This document shows, one piece after another, positions 42,961 through 52,390 of a stretch of DNA of 64,000 bases. How positions within the stretch are numbered: the first letter of the stretch is position 1; every line of letters starts with the position of its first letter. The position numbers and the translations under genes were made by a program. Origin of the DNA: Haloterrigena sp. KLK7 (GTDB lineage: Archaea; Halobacteriota; Halobacteria; Halobacteriales; Natrialbaceae); NCBI RefSeq assembly GCF_037914945.1, contig NZ_CP149787.1:310001-374000 (forward strand). The letters are read 5' to 3'. Under the pieces are notes generated by a model that did no database searches, was not told where the DNA came from, and saw only the letters and a list, made by a program, of their open reading frames with translations.

Positions 42961-44082
42961 AGAAAACCCTCTTTGCAACACGTTCATCGCCGCGTTCGCG
43001 TCCCTGTCCGTCTCGAACCCGCACGACGGACACGAATGTTCACGTATCCAGATGGGTTTTTCCACTTCCACACCACACTGAGCGCACTCCTTCGTTGTTC
43101 CTCGTGCTTCAACCTGTACGACGTATGTGCCGTATAACTCGGCCTTGTATTCGAGGAGCGTGACGAACTGTCGCCATGCCGCGTCTTGCTTGTTCCGAGC
43201 ATTCCCGTCTCCCTGAAGCATCCCGGCAACGTTGAGGTCTTCCACAAACACGGCATCGTACTCTTTGACGAGCCACGTCGTCAACTTGTGCTGGTAGTCC
43301 AGCACCTTTCGACGGATGTGCCGCTTGGCCGTAGCGACCTTCTTCCGTTGTTTCTCGTAGTTTCTGGACCCGTGTTCTTTCCGCGAGAGTTTCCGTTGCT
43401 CCCGGCGGAATCGCTCGTACTCGTCTTTGAGGTCAAGCCACTCGACGGTCTTTCCGTCGCTGGTGTGGATGTAGTTCTGGATACCGAGATCGATACCTAC
43501 GCTGTTGCTCGCGTTGAGCGTGTCCAGCGCGGGTTTCTCTGGAATGTGTTCGTCGTCGGTTTCAAGATTGAACGTGACGAACCACTCGCTAGTTCGCTCT
43601 TTCTTGAACGTGGCTTCCTTGATGGAAGCGTTGTCGGGGACCGGGCGTGAGTAGCGGATTTTGAGCCACCCGACCTTGCTGAAGCGCACGTAGGCGAACT
43701 TGTCTTAGCCCCTCTTTTCATCGAGGTCGAAGCCTGACTGGTTGTACGTGACGCTCCGGTAGTCGGCGGGTGATTGCCTCTTGAGCCAACCGACGTTGTA
43801 CCCCTTCTCTTTCTTCTTGCGAAGGTTCGAGAGGTTGCGGTGAAAGCGTGCAACAGTAGCTTGGGCCGCTTTCGAGTGTGTGTCCGCAAATAGCGGCCAC
43901 TTCCGTTTCCAGTCGGGAAGGTTGTTGTTCTGGTCGTACTCACTCGGCTTGTCGTTCTCAGGACTGTTTCCGTAGTCCCAGCGGACGTGGTTGTAGAGTT
44001 GGCGATGAACGTCGAGTTGATGGTCCAGTCGCTCCGCTACCGCTTCTGTCGGGTAAGCACGGTAGCGGTGACTGTATTTCAT
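42784..44082 (-). pseudogene. tnpB: TnpB (IS1341-type), interrupted by one in-frame stop
   Basis: The frame from ATG 44082 reads MKYSHRYRAYPTEAVAERLD and runs to a TAA at 43705-43707. The same frame then continues without shift as DKFAYVRFSKVGWLKIRYSR to 42784, about 431 residues in total, full length for TnpB. All catalytic features are intact: the RuvC aspartate in SVGIDLGIQNYIH, glutamate in AVFVEDLNVAGML, the zinc ribbon ECAQCGVEVE with HSCPSCGFETD, and the last aspartate in DRDANAAMNVLQ. The only visible defect is the stop after about residue 125, between the wedge and RuvC parts. It is therefore either a recent nonsense mutation, or the downstream part is translated separately from the GTG at 43689. 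Confidence 0.85.
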
Positions 44083-44245
44083 CGCTGCCTATTGGTTAGA
44101 TCTATGTCAACTTAATAGTTTAGATCACCGAGTGTCAGCTTCATCCCCGGCCACAGTGGGCCGGGTATTCGCCTCGCTATCCAGTATAAACGCACCGCCG
44201 GATCGAGGCGTGTGTGACGAGTGACTCCGGGACTCGAGCGCTGCG

Positions 44246-45604
44246 CTACCAGGTTCGATCGTCGTCGCTGGTATCGTTCGATCCGTTCGTCTCGTTCTCC
44301 GAGTCGGTCTCGTTGGACTCGGACGGCTCGTCCCACGGACCAGTGTTACTCGAGTCGTCCGTCTCGCTCCACGGATCACTCTCGTGGTCGGAGTTCGACG
44401 CCTCGCTCCACGGGTCGTGATCGGTGCCGGAACCGGAGTCAGCACCGTCAGAATCGTCCCACAAGTCAGTGCCGTCAGCGTCGGTCCAGGGATCCGTTTC
44501 TCCAAACGGATCGCTGTCGTCGCTCGCTCGCTCGTCGCTCGAGGGGCGATCGGCTCGCCGCGACGGACCGCGGTCGACGCCGGCCCAGTCGTCGTTCCGG
44601 CCGACTGTGGCTGCGCCACCGTCCCCTCGAATCGCCGCTCGCTGGTCGGGGATGAGATCGAGGTCGTCGTCCGTATCGCCGAGCAACAGGAGCGCGTAGT
44701 ACTGGAAGACGGTCGTGATCGGCGCCCAGACGACACCCATGAACAGCAGGACGGCCGCGAGCGAGAGCGGGCCGACGACGACGAACAGCAGGATCCCGAC
44801 CGGGCCGAGAAGGGTCAGAACGAACGACACGATCACGATGGGAATCAGGAGTAGAAAGAGGCCGATGCCGACGACGATCCAGGCGCCGATCAGCACCGCG
44901 AAATAGAGGATCCAGGCCAGCAACAGGTAGACCGCGTACTCCGTCCAGTTCTCGGCCAGTACCTCCCGAAACCGGCCCCAGGCACCGAGCACGCCCCGAT
45001 CCTCGAGGAGCATGATCGGCGCGACGAACTCGTCGGTGAACCGGCGGACGATCGAGTAGCCGAGGTACAGCGCGAAGCCGTAGATCGAATAGAGTCCGAG
45101 TAGCCCCGGTGAGAGCTCGGCGAGACTGCCGCCGCCGGCCGTGACGAAGGAGGCGGGTGCCGCCCCGAGCCCGCTGGCGACGAGCAGGAGACCGAGGCGA
45201 AAGCAGAACAGCCGGACTCCCTTCCCGACGTTCGCGGTGAAATATCGCCGCACGCGGACCTCGTTCGACCGCAGGGACTCGAGGAAGACGAACTCCATGA
45301 CGCCGGCGACGAAGGCGTAGCACAACCACACTAACAGCACGAGCCCGACGAGGGCCACTCCGACGGCGACGAGTTCGTCGGTCGGAACCGCTCCGTCGAC
45401 GTTCTCGATCTGCCAGCCGCCGGCCGTCGGATCGTCGGTGACGGTCAGGAAGTCGCTCCCCGGAACCGACGTACTGAACCCGAATCCGAGCGAGCTCACG
45501 AAGACGACGACGAACGCGAGCTTGACCCAGGCGCTCAGGCGTATCGGCGTCAAGAAGTTCCGACTGGCCTCGATCGCGTCTCCGAGGTCGTCGATCGCGT
45601 CCAT
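44246..45604 (-). CDS. Polytopic membrane protein with acidic tail (DUF7544-like)
   Basis: From ATG 45604 the 452-residue protein reads MDAIDDLGDAIEASRNFLTP and has about six membrane helices: AWVKLAFVVVFVSSLGFGF, AVGVALVGLVLLVWLCYAFV, FRLGLLLVASGLGAAPASFV and three later ones up to about residue 325. This N-terminus is typical of a haloarchaeal family I believe is DUF7544. The C-terminal 110 residues form a disordered acidic tail with repeated DPW/DPF/DLW motifs (SDPFGETDPWTDADGTDLWD), which might bind partner proteins. No enzymatic motif is visible. It is divergent from the RIO-like kinase gene. Confidence 0.7.
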   Translation of the reverse strand: MDAIDDLGDAIEASRNFLTPIRLSAWVKLAFVVVFVSSLGFGFSTSVPGSDFLTVTDDPTAGGWQIENVDGAVPTDELVAVGVALVGLVLLVWLCYAFVAGVMEFVFLESLRSNEVRVRRYFTANVGKGVRLFCFRLGLLLVASGLGAAPASFVTAGGGSLAELSPGLLGLYSIYGFALYLGYSIVRRFTDEFVAPIMLLEDRGVLGAWGRFREVLAENWTEYAVYLLLAWILYFAVLIGAWIVVGIGLFLLLIPIVIVSFVLTLLGPVGILLFVVVGPLSLAAVLLFMGVVWAPITTVFQYYALLLLGDTDDDLDLIPDQRAAIRGDGGAATVGRNDDWAGVDRGPSRRADRPSSDERASDDSDPFGETDPWTDADGTDLWDDSDGADSGSGTDHDPWSEASNSDHESDPWSETDDSSNTGPWDEPSESNETDSENETNGSNDTSDDDRTW

Positions 45605-45780
45605 ACCTATCGTCTCGTTCCGTCGCATTGCTGATAACAATACTGTTCCCAAGTCCGAGCGAGCGGTATCGGATCGCGTCGGCGGACGTTCGACCCGGTA
45701 GCCGACGGTCCGGCGGTCATTCGCCCCCGATACGTCGCTCCGGAAACAGTTCGGGACGCATTTAACCTCGAAGCCCCCAC

Positions 45781-46599
45781 ATGCGAGGTATGGACATCCG
45801 CCGGCTCGCCCGAGGGACCGTCGAGTGGGATCGCCTCGAGCGCGTGATCCGGACGCTGGCGGATCGCTACGACCGCGAGGCGGTCCGCGTGGAGTTTCTC
45901 GAGGCCGACAACTGGCTGTCGACCCCCTGTGTCATCGACGACGAGTGGTTCGTCAAGATCGTTTCCCGACAGAACGCGCTGGTCCACGCGCTGTTGACCG
46001 CCGGGCGCAACGTCGGCGCGGTGTCGGCGGGCACCGGCGGCTTCTTCGGCCGGTTCGATACGCCCCGCGCGATGGTCGAACACGAGTACGAGGCGACCGA
46101 GCGCATGCGCGAGATCGGAATCAACGCGCCCCAGCCGATCGACGCTTTCGAAGTCAACGGGCTCGGCGTGCTCGTCCTCGAGTACCTGCCCGAGTTCCGT
46201 TCGCTCGACGATACGCCCGACTGGCTCGTCGCCGAACGGGCACCGGAACTGTTCGAGATGCTGGCCACGCTGCGCGATCACGGCATGGCTCACGGCGACC
46301 TGCGCGCCGAGAACATCCTGCTGTGTGACGGCGAGTTCTACTTCATCGACGCCACCAACGTCCACGAGGATCGCGTCACCGAGACCACCGCCTACGATCT
46401 GGCCTGCGCGCTGGCCGTCCTCGAGCCCCGGATCGGGGCCCACGACGCCGTCAGTGCGGCCGCGACGGTCTACGATTCCGAGGAGTTGCTCGCGGCGCGG
46501 CGGTTTCTGGACTTCGTTCGCCTCCGTCCCGACCACGAGTTCGACGCCACGCGGGTGCGCCTCGAACTCGAGCAGGCGGCAGAGCTGCGCCAGCAGTAG
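45781..46599 (+). CDS. RIO-type atypical protein kinase
   Basis: The 272-residue protein (or 269 from the second ATG at 45790, MDIRRLARGTVEW) is a small kinase-fold protein. ATP-site lysine candidates lie in DDEWFVKIVSRQNALVHAL. The glutamate of helix C fits MVEHEYEATERMREIG. The hinge reads VLVLEYLPEFRSLDD, the catalytic loop is MAHGDLRAENILLCDG (H-G-D-L-x3-N) and the metal aspartate is in FYFIDATNV. RIO and Bud32 kinases share the HGDLxxxN loop and the short length. The role of such kinases in haloarchaea is mostly ribosome or stress related, but the target here is unknown. The first 60 residues lack a winged helix, so it is not a canonical Rio2. Confidence 0.82.
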   Translation: MRGMDIRRLARGTVEWDRLERVIRTLADRYDREAVRVEFLEADNWLSTPCVIDDEWFVKIVSRQNALVHALLTAGRNVGAVSAGTGGFFGRFDTPRAMVEHEYEATERMREIGINAPQPIDAFEVNGLGVLVLEYLPEFRSLDDTPDWLVAERAPELFEMLATLRDHGMAHGDLRAENILLCDGEFYFIDATNVHEDRVTETTAYDLACALAVLEPRIGAHDAVSAAATVYDSEELLAARRFLDFVRLRPDHEFDATRVRLELEQAAELRQQ

Positions 46600-47290
46600 G
46601 CACGAGTCGCGCCTCGTCGGTCCGTGAGAACCATCGACCAGTGGGACCGTTGCCGATTCGCCAACCGCAATGGAACGCCCGCACTTCGGGAACGATCCGT
46701 GTGGTTGACGCGGGTGAAACGGGTTATCGACCGCATTGGAAAAGGCGATGCCCACCTGTTCTCGAACGTGTTGACGAGCGGTGTCTCGAGACAGCGGTGG
46801 GGACGACGCTCCGGTCGACGGGCCGGGCGGTCCACGAAGACTGTCCGAGTACCACGACTCGAGGTCCCGTTCGTCCGGTTTCGACGTGGTTGTCCCCTGA
46901 ATCGGGCAGCGAAACGGCGAGCGGTGATTCGAGAACGGGGGATCCGACCGGGTTCTCTCCTGCCGCGGCGGTCGGAAACAGTCGCCATAATTGTAGCCAG
47001 CGAAATAGTTTATGAGACTGATAGCGGCGCTTAACAGAGCCATAGTGAACCGTCGGTAGCCGAAATGAACGGGTAATGCACCCTGCTGGTCCCGCCTCCG
47101 GTCCCCGACCGCTGTGGTCGGGTTCGACCCGGACGCCGGAGTGGTATTCGGCGGATCGAGCCGTAGAGACAGCCTCGGCGATCGATCGGGCGAGACCACT
47201 CGGTCCGTCGGTCGACGATCGGTCGCCGTCGTCGGCGCCGAGAACAGGGACGACGAGGAACGCGTAACGAGACCACCGTCAGTAATTACT
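46600..47290. other. Long intergenic region
   Basis: About 690 bp with no recognisable gene on either strand. An AT-rich stretch at 46975-47045 (aattgtagccagcgaaatag) could hold a promoter for a short transcript. The start of the next gene is preceded by agtaattact, a weak TATA-like string. Confidence 0.4.
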
Positions 47291-48370
47291 ATGAGACAAA
47301 ATCAGAGCGCGGAGGGTCGAACGGTTCAGCAAAACGTCCAGATCCTGCTCACCGTCTGTGGTATCGTGTTCCTGGCACTCGGGCTGATACTCGCCGTGAG
47401 CGGAACGTCCGTCAGCAGCGCGATCGGATCGGTCACCGACGAGTTGGGCAATTCCGACGCACCCGACGACGGGGGTCCCGCTTCGAGCGACGATTCCGAC
47501 GCGTCCGGCGACGGGAACGACACGGCAGCCGACGACCCAGCCGGTACGAATGAGACAAACGGCACCGACGAGGCCGGTTCCGACGGAGGCGACTCCACCG
47601 GAAGCGATAGCGACGACACCGGCGACGGCGATTCGGATGGCGCGGATAATAGCAACGACGGCTCCGACACAGACGATGACAGCGGATCCGACACGGGCGA
47701 CGGAAGCGAGACGCATACGCTGACGACGACCGTCGAGGGCGATAACGGCGAGCGAATCGATAACGCAACCGTCACCGTCGCTCCCGAAGGCGGCTCGAAC
47801 GAGAATCGGAACGTCAACAATCGTGGCGAAGCGACGTTCGATCTCGAGGACGGGTCGTACACAGTCACCGCCGAGGCAGACGGGTATCAGTCGGCCACGA
47901 CGGACGTCGAAATCGACGGCGACGACAGGTCGGTCACGCTGGTTCTCGAGAGTCAATCCACCAACGACGGCTCCGGCGGAGACGACGGCTCCGGCGGAGA
48001 CGACGGCTCCGGTGGAGACGATGGCTCTGGCGGAGATGACGGCTTCGGCGGAGACGACGGTTCTGGCGCAAACAACGGTGGCAACCAGACCGACACAAAC
48101 GAGAGCAACGGGACGCACACGCTGACCGTGACCGTCGTGGACGACGACGGTGAGGCGATCAATAACGCGACCGTCACGAGCACGGAGTCCGACACCTTCT
48201 TCGGCTCGAGCGAGAGCCGGAACGTCAACAATCGCGGCCAAGCGACGTTCGACCTCGAGGACGGGTCGTACACGGTCACCGCCGAGGCAGACGGGTACGA
48301 GGAGGCCACGACGGACGTCGAGATCGACGGCAGCGACGAGTCGGTCACGCTGGTTCTCGAAGAGGACTAG
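47291..48370 (+). CDS. Membrane-anchored surface protein with two carboxypeptidase-regulatory-like repeats
   Basis: The 359-residue protein has one N-terminal membrane helix (QILLTVCGIVFLALGLILAV). Then comes a Ser/Asp/Gly low-complexity stalk, and two copies of a beta-sandwich domain of the PEGA/CarbopepD_reg type. Copy 1 contains NVNNRGEATFDLEDGSYTVT and copy 2 NVNNRGQATFDLEDGSYTVT; both end in a DVEID...SVTLVLE strand. Between them lies a GSGGDD linker built from six 18-bp DNA units. Each domain would be displayed outside the cell, for adhesion or as an add-on to other surface proteins. High identity between the copies suggests recent internal duplication. Confidence 0.75.
   Translation: MRQNQSAEGRTVQQNVQILLTVCGIVFLALGLILAVSGTSVSSAIGSVTDELGNSDAPDDGGPASSDDSDASGDGNDTAADDPAGTNETNGTDEAGSDGGDSTGSDSDDTGDGDSDGADNSNDGSDTDDDSGSDTGDGSETHTLTTTVEGDNGERIDNATVTVAPEGGSNENRNVNNRGEATFDLEDGSYTVTAEADGYQSATTDVEIDGDDRSVTLVLESQSTNDGSGGDDGSGGDDGSGGDDGSGGDDGFGGDDGSGANNGGNQTDTNESNGTHTLTVTVVDDDGEAINNATVTSTESDTFFGSSESRNVNNRGQATFDLEDGSYTVTAEADGYEEATTDVEIDGSDESVTLVLEED
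47966..48073 (+). repeat. 18-bp coding tandem repeat (six units)
   Basis: The unit gacggctccggcggagac is repeated in frame six times with third-position changes in later units, giving the GSGGDD linker. It lies between two duplicated domains of the surface protein and could change copy number by slippage. Confidence 0.85.
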
Positions 48371-49346
48371 CAGCGATTCATCGTATTTCTGGTCCTCACA
48401 CCGCGTCACAGACGCGTTCGTTTGCCGGACGCCACTGACAGTCGATAGTAGCGCGGTTTCTTTTTCAGAACGTCTCGTGAAAATCACGGCACGGACAGAG
48501 CGCGTATCCTCCGTAGAGAGAATCCCCATAAGAAGTCGTTCCGTTATAACACCCTGAAATCACCAAAGAATATGGCTGCGTTCCATCGCATTGTTACGCA
48601 TGGCCATCCCTAGCGGAGGTAGGGACGACTATTTCTTCCGACGAGTCGACGAGGGGTTCGGATAGCTCGTGGACCATCGTCGCACTGATTCTCTTATTCC
48701 TCGCGTTTATCGCGATTCTCTACATCCGCTGACTCGTGAACTGACCCTGTCCTACCCGCTCACAGTGGCCGTTCGTCGAGGACGGGGCGTAGCGCCCTCT
48801 CTTTCAGCTACCGATGCCAGATGCACACACGTACTTACCGGATCAGGCGATCCAGTTTCGGTTTCTACGTTGAATCACGAAATCGGATCGCTAACTACCG
48901 GTAATCGAAGCGAGCGGATACGCAATAGTCCGTTCTCGAGAGGGCGCTCGGTCAGTAGCGACGGATCTGTGCGAGCTGGTTTCTGCGTGCGATCGACTCT
49001 CGACGCTCGATTTCCGGCGCCCGCTCGAGAGTACCTCCCCTGTCTCCGCCGTCGCGAACCCGTGTCTCTGTCGTCGACGACGACCGGTGGTCGTACGCCC
49101 GGGCTCGATCTCAGTCGATCGCCGAACGATCGCACCGGTCCACGCGGACCGACACGGGACGAACTCGAGGGCGTGCCCGACCAGAAAGTGGTCTCTCGAC
49201 CCCGAATCGGAATCACTGAAACGGCGACTGAGAACGGACCGAACGACACCCAGCGTACCGACGCGCGAACGGAGGCCACACTATCGAATCGACGATTCAG
49301 CGGGTCGATAGAGCTTCGAAAAGACGTCAGTCAGCGAGCGAACCGT
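48371..49346. other. Long intergenic region
   Basis: Nearly 1 kb. Apart from the possible frameshifted small membrane gene at 48600-48732, I see no gene. The part from 48770 to 49340 is GC-rich with broken frames. It is downstream of both flanking genes, so promoters for them are not expected here. Confidence 0.4.
48600..48732 (+). pseudogene. Possible frameshifted small membrane protein
   Basis: One frame ending at TGA 48730-48732 reads TTISSDESTRGSDSSWTIVA then LILLFLAFIAILYIR, a Ser/Asp linker with a clean C-terminal membrane helix. That frame has no start codon. An ATG at 48600 in the neighbouring frame gives MAIPSGGRDD, and a one-base shift there would join both parts into a protein of about 43 residues. 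It may be a damaged small membrane gene or a chance hydrophobic stretch. Confidence 0.3.
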
Positions 49347-51152
49347 TCATTCGACCGTCACGCTCTTCGCGAGGTTGCGCGGCTTGTCGATCGGCCGATC
49401 GAGCAAGGCGGCGGCGTGGTAGGAGACCAGTTGCAACTGGACGTTCGCGAGCAGCCCCGCCCAGACGGGATGCGTCTCGGGGATCGACAGCTGCCTGTCG
49501 GCGGCGGCGGCGAGCGGGTGGTCGTCCGGCGCCACTGCGACGATCGGAGCGCCGCGCGTTCGGGCCTCGATCGCGTTCGTCTTCGTCTTCTCGTCGTCGC
49601 CGGTGGCGACCGCGAACACCGGCGTCTCCTGGGTCACGAGCGCGAGCGGGCCGTGTTTCAGTTCGCCGGCGGCGAACCCTTCCGCGTGCTCGTAGGTAAT
49701 CTCCTTGAACTTCAGCGCGCCCTCGAGGGCTACCGAGTGGCCCAGGCCGTTGCCGATGAAGAAGTAGGAGTCGCTGTCGATGTACTCCCGGGCGAGGGCC
49801 TCGGCGTCGGTGGTCTCGAGGACGGTCTCGACGTGTCGGGGGAGGTCCTCGAGCGACTCGAGCATCGCCTCGCAGTCCTCGATCGGCGTCGCGGTCGGCA
49901 CGTCGGCGGCGATGCGCTGGGTGAGCAGCGCGAGCGTCACCGCCTGCGAGGAGAACGTCTTCGTCGCGGCGACGCCCACCTCCGGACCGGCCCGGATGTA
50001 GATTGCGTCGTCCGCCTCGCGGGCGGCCGTCGAGCCGACGACGTTGGTGACGGCCAGCGACCGGGCGCCGCGATCGGTCGCTTCCCGGACCGCGTCGAGC
50101 GTGTCTGCGGTCTCGCCGCTCTGAGTGACCGCGACGACGAGGGTGTTCTCGTCGACCGGCCCGGCCGTTCGCGAGTACTCGCTCGCGCGGATCACGTCGG
50201 CCCGTACGCCGGCCGAACGCAACAGCTGATTCCCGTACATCGCCGCGTGATAGGACGTCCCGCAGGCGACGAACTGGACGGTTTCGACGTCGGCGAACGT
50301 CCCCGCCGGCAGTCCCTCGAGCGCGACGTCGCCGTCCTCGACGCGGCCCTCGATCGTGTTCGAGAGCGCCGTCGGCTGCGTGTCGATCTCCTTGGCCATG
50401 TAGTGGTCGTACTCACCTTTCCCCGCGTCCTCCGGATCCCAGTCGACGGTGTCGACCGACCGCTCGATCGGGTTCCCCGCGATATCGGTGATCCGGTAGG
50501 AGTCGGGTTCGAGGACGACCAGGTCGCCGTCCTCGAGGTAAATTACCTCGTCGGTGTGCTCGAGGAAGGCCGGGACGTCGCTGGCGAGGAACCACTCCTC
50601 GTCGTCGAGTCCGAGGACGAGCGGCGACCCCTTCCGGGCCGCGTAGACCCGTTCCTCGCCGTCGACGATCGCGGCGATCGCGTAGCTGCCTTCGAGCGTT
50701 TCGACGGCCTCGCGGACTGCCTGTTCGGTGTCGCCGGCTTCGTCCCGATACTCGTCGATGAGATGGGGGATGACCTCCGTGTCGGTGTCGCTGTCGAACT
50801 CGTGGCCTCGCTCCTGGAGCTCCGCGCGGAGCTCGTCGTAATTGTCGATGACGCCGTTGTGGACGACGGCGACGTCGCCGGCTGTGTCCGTGTGTGGGTG
50901 GGCGTTCTCGTCGGTCGGCGGGCCGTGGGTACTCCAGCGCGTGTGGCCGATTCCCATGTTTCCGTGGAGTCCGCGCTCGAGCGACGCCTTGAGCTCGTCG
51001 ACCTCGCCCGAACACTTGCGGACCTTGACGCCGGAGCCGTTCTGGACGGCGATTCCCGCCGAATCGTAGCCGCGGTACTCGAGATTCTCGAGCCCCGACA
51101 GCAGGGTCTCGGTCGCGTCGCCGTGGCCGATGCGGGCGATGATCCCACACAT
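49347..51152 (-). CDS. glmS: Glutamine-fructose-6-phosphate aminotransferase (isomerizing)
   Basis: The 601-residue enzyme makes glucosamine 6-phosphate, the entry point to amino sugars. The N-terminal Ntn glutaminase domain starts MCGIIARIGHGDATE with Cys2 as nucleophile and shows GIGHTRWSTHGPPTDENAHP and VVHNGVIDNYDELR. Two SIS domains follow, with VETVQFVACGTSYHAAMYGN, VVAVTQSGETADTLDAVRE and SYFFIGNGLGHSVALEGAL. The C-terminal AKSVTVE matches the flexible tail whose lysine and final residues close the sugar site. It lies next to a surface-glycan gene cluster and probably supplies UDP-HexNAc precursors. The extension upstream of the ATG is out of the family, so ATG 51152 is firm. Confidence 0.97.
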   Translation of the reverse strand: MCGIIARIGHGDATETLLSGLENLEYRGYDSAGIAVQNGSGVKVRKCSGEVDELKASLERGLHGNMGIGHTRWSTHGPPTDENAHPHTDTAGDVAVVHNGVIDNYDELRAELQERGHEFDSDTDTEVIPHLIDEYRDEAGDTEQAVREAVETLEGSYAIAAIVDGEERVYAARKGSPLVLGLDDEEWFLASDVPAFLEHTDEVIYLEDGDLVVLEPDSYRITDIAGNPIERSVDTVDWDPEDAGKGEYDHYMAKEIDTQPTALSNTIEGRVEDGDVALEGLPAGTFADVETVQFVACGTSYHAAMYGNQLLRSAGVRADVIRASEYSRTAGPVDENTLVVAVTQSGETADTLDAVREATDRGARSLAVTNVVGSTAAREADDAIYIRAGPEVGVAATKTFSSQAVTLALLTQRIAADVPTATPIEDCEAMLESLEDLPRHVETVLETTDAEALAREYIDSDSYFFIGNGLGHSVALEGALKFKEITYEHAEGFAAGELKHGPLALVTQETPVFAVATGDDEKTKTNAIEARTRGAPIVAVAPDDHPLAAAADRQLSIPETHPVWAGLLANVQLQLVSYHAAALLDRPIDKPRNLAKSVTVE

Positions 51153-51736
51153 CAGCCGCTCACCTCCGCTCGAGCGGGAGTCGAACCCCACGCCTCGCGG
51201 CCGGCCGCCCGTCGAAGCGCGAACCGGGACGTCGTTCGGACGGTCGTCGCGACGCAATTCGAGCCAGTAGTCTGGAGGATCGGAGTGCGTGTCATTGTTT
51301 GCGATCACCCGATCCGTCCGTGCCGGCGGCGGACCGGGTCACTGTTCGCTCCAACGTCAGTACGGGCCATTACTATACCACGAATAAGATACCGGTTATC
51401 GGTTGTATATGGCTGAATTCCGTTTCGGTCGCTGAAATCGTTTCCGCGTTCGGGTCAAAATAGCGCTAAACACTCGGCATTCGTTCGGTTCTCGAGTTCG
51501 GGTCGCCGAGGTGTGGGTATCGGACCGCGGACCGATCGGCACGGTCGGCACAACCGTGCCGAGGAATCGAGCGGAACCGACGTGACCGTACCGAACGCAT
51601 CGGATCGCTTATCGGTGTGATAACTGGCGGCTCAGCCGCTCTATGATCGAAGTAGCGGAAGGGAGAAGTCAGCCGGTGCGATCGGTTCGACCCGGTTTTC
51701 GGTACGGGTCCGTATCGGTGGGTGCCGTCGGAGCGA
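51153..51736. other. Intergenic region
   Basis: About 580 bp with no clear gene. It should hold the glmS promoter; AT-rich strings such as ttactataccacgaataag near 51370 are candidates, although they are over 200 bp from the start codon. The right half shows nothing recognisable. Confidence 0.4.
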
Positions 51737-52390
51737 CTACGCCAGTGGGTTCTCGACGTCGTCCGTCCCGGTCGCGTCGTCGATCGCCGGATCGGACAGG
51801 GTGATAACGTTCTCCCGGCCGACCGATACTTTCTCGATGATTCCGTCGGCGTCCAGCTGCGAGCAGAGCCGACTGACTTTCGACTTCGACCAGTCAGTCT
51901 CGTCAGCGATTCGATGCTGACGAAGCTGCCCGTCGTTCGCGACGAGCAGACGGACGACTTTCCCTTCGTCGCTCAGCAGTACGGATGGTGTGTCGGGTGC
52001 GATGTACCGGTCGAACGACTGATGATCAGCGGTGGGTGAGCGGTCCGTCCCTCGCGTTCGATCCGATTCTGTCGACCCCGTCGCAATCATCGATCGCGAC
52101 GGGAGCGCAACCAGATCGACGTCTCGGTCGGACAATGCCTCGGCGATGCGGATCGCGACGAGGCTACTGACCAGCAGGAACAGAACCGTAATCAGAGCCA
52201 CTTCCAGGGCCGACGAGAGCCCCCAGAGTGACGTCCCGGGCGAGAACACATCGCTCACACCGACCTCGAAGGCCGAGACGATTGCGGACGCATCGGGTCG
52301 GTGATCCGACGCGCGGATCGCGTCGATCCGAACTGGCGCGTGAATCGACGCGAGCGGGACGGAAACTCCGATCTGGGGCAGTGAGACCAT
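51737..52390 (-). CDS. Membrane-anchored winged-helix regulator (DUF7343-like)
   Basis: The 217-residue protein has a short extracellular N-terminal part, one membrane helix (LEVALITVLFLLVSSLVAIR, about residues 62-81), a polar linker and a C-terminal winged-helix domain: VLLSDEGKVVRLLVANDGQL, RQHRIADETDWSKSKVSRLC (recognition helix) and SQLDADGIIEKVSVGRENVI (wing). It has the form of a one-component transmembrane regulator. It sits between glmS and the nucleotide-sugar dehydrogenase operon, and the operon is divergent from it, so it is a candidate regulator of surface-glycan genes. Confidence 0.75.
   Translation of the reverse strand: MVSLPQIGVSVPLASIHAPVRIDAIRASDHRPDASAIVSAFEVGVSDVFSPGTSLWGLSSALEVALITVLFLLVSSLVAIRIAEALSDRDVDLVALPSRSMIATGSTESDRTRGTDRSPTADHQSFDRYIAPDTPSVLLSDEGKVVRLLVANDGQLRQHRIADETDWSKSKVSRLCSQLDADGIIEKVSVGRENVITLSDPAIDDATGTDDVENPLA

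Larger units (their letters stand above)
42745..44120 (-). mobile_element. IS1341-type (IS200/IS605 superfamily) element with solitary TnpB
   Basis: The element contains only a tnpB gene, without a TnpA transposase. Its right end is near 42750, where a ccccgc/gcgggg hairpin (42752-42773) closes the element. The left end is less certain and lies in the AT-rich stretch upstream of tnpB (about 44100-44130). Lower GC than the surroundings supports recent arrival. Such elements need a TnpA supplied from elsewhere in the genome to move. Confidence 0.8.

Noticed and set aside
47966-48073. Regular 18-bp repeats resembling a CRISPR-like array
   Set aside because: There are no spacers; the units are contiguous and in frame, coding for a GSGGDD linker.
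48669-51416. A 915-codon plus-strand open frame across glmS
   Set aside because: It is antisense to the complete glmS gene and gives an Arg/Val/Asp-rich sequence without family features. In high-GC haloarchaeal DNA the opposite frame of a gene is often open.
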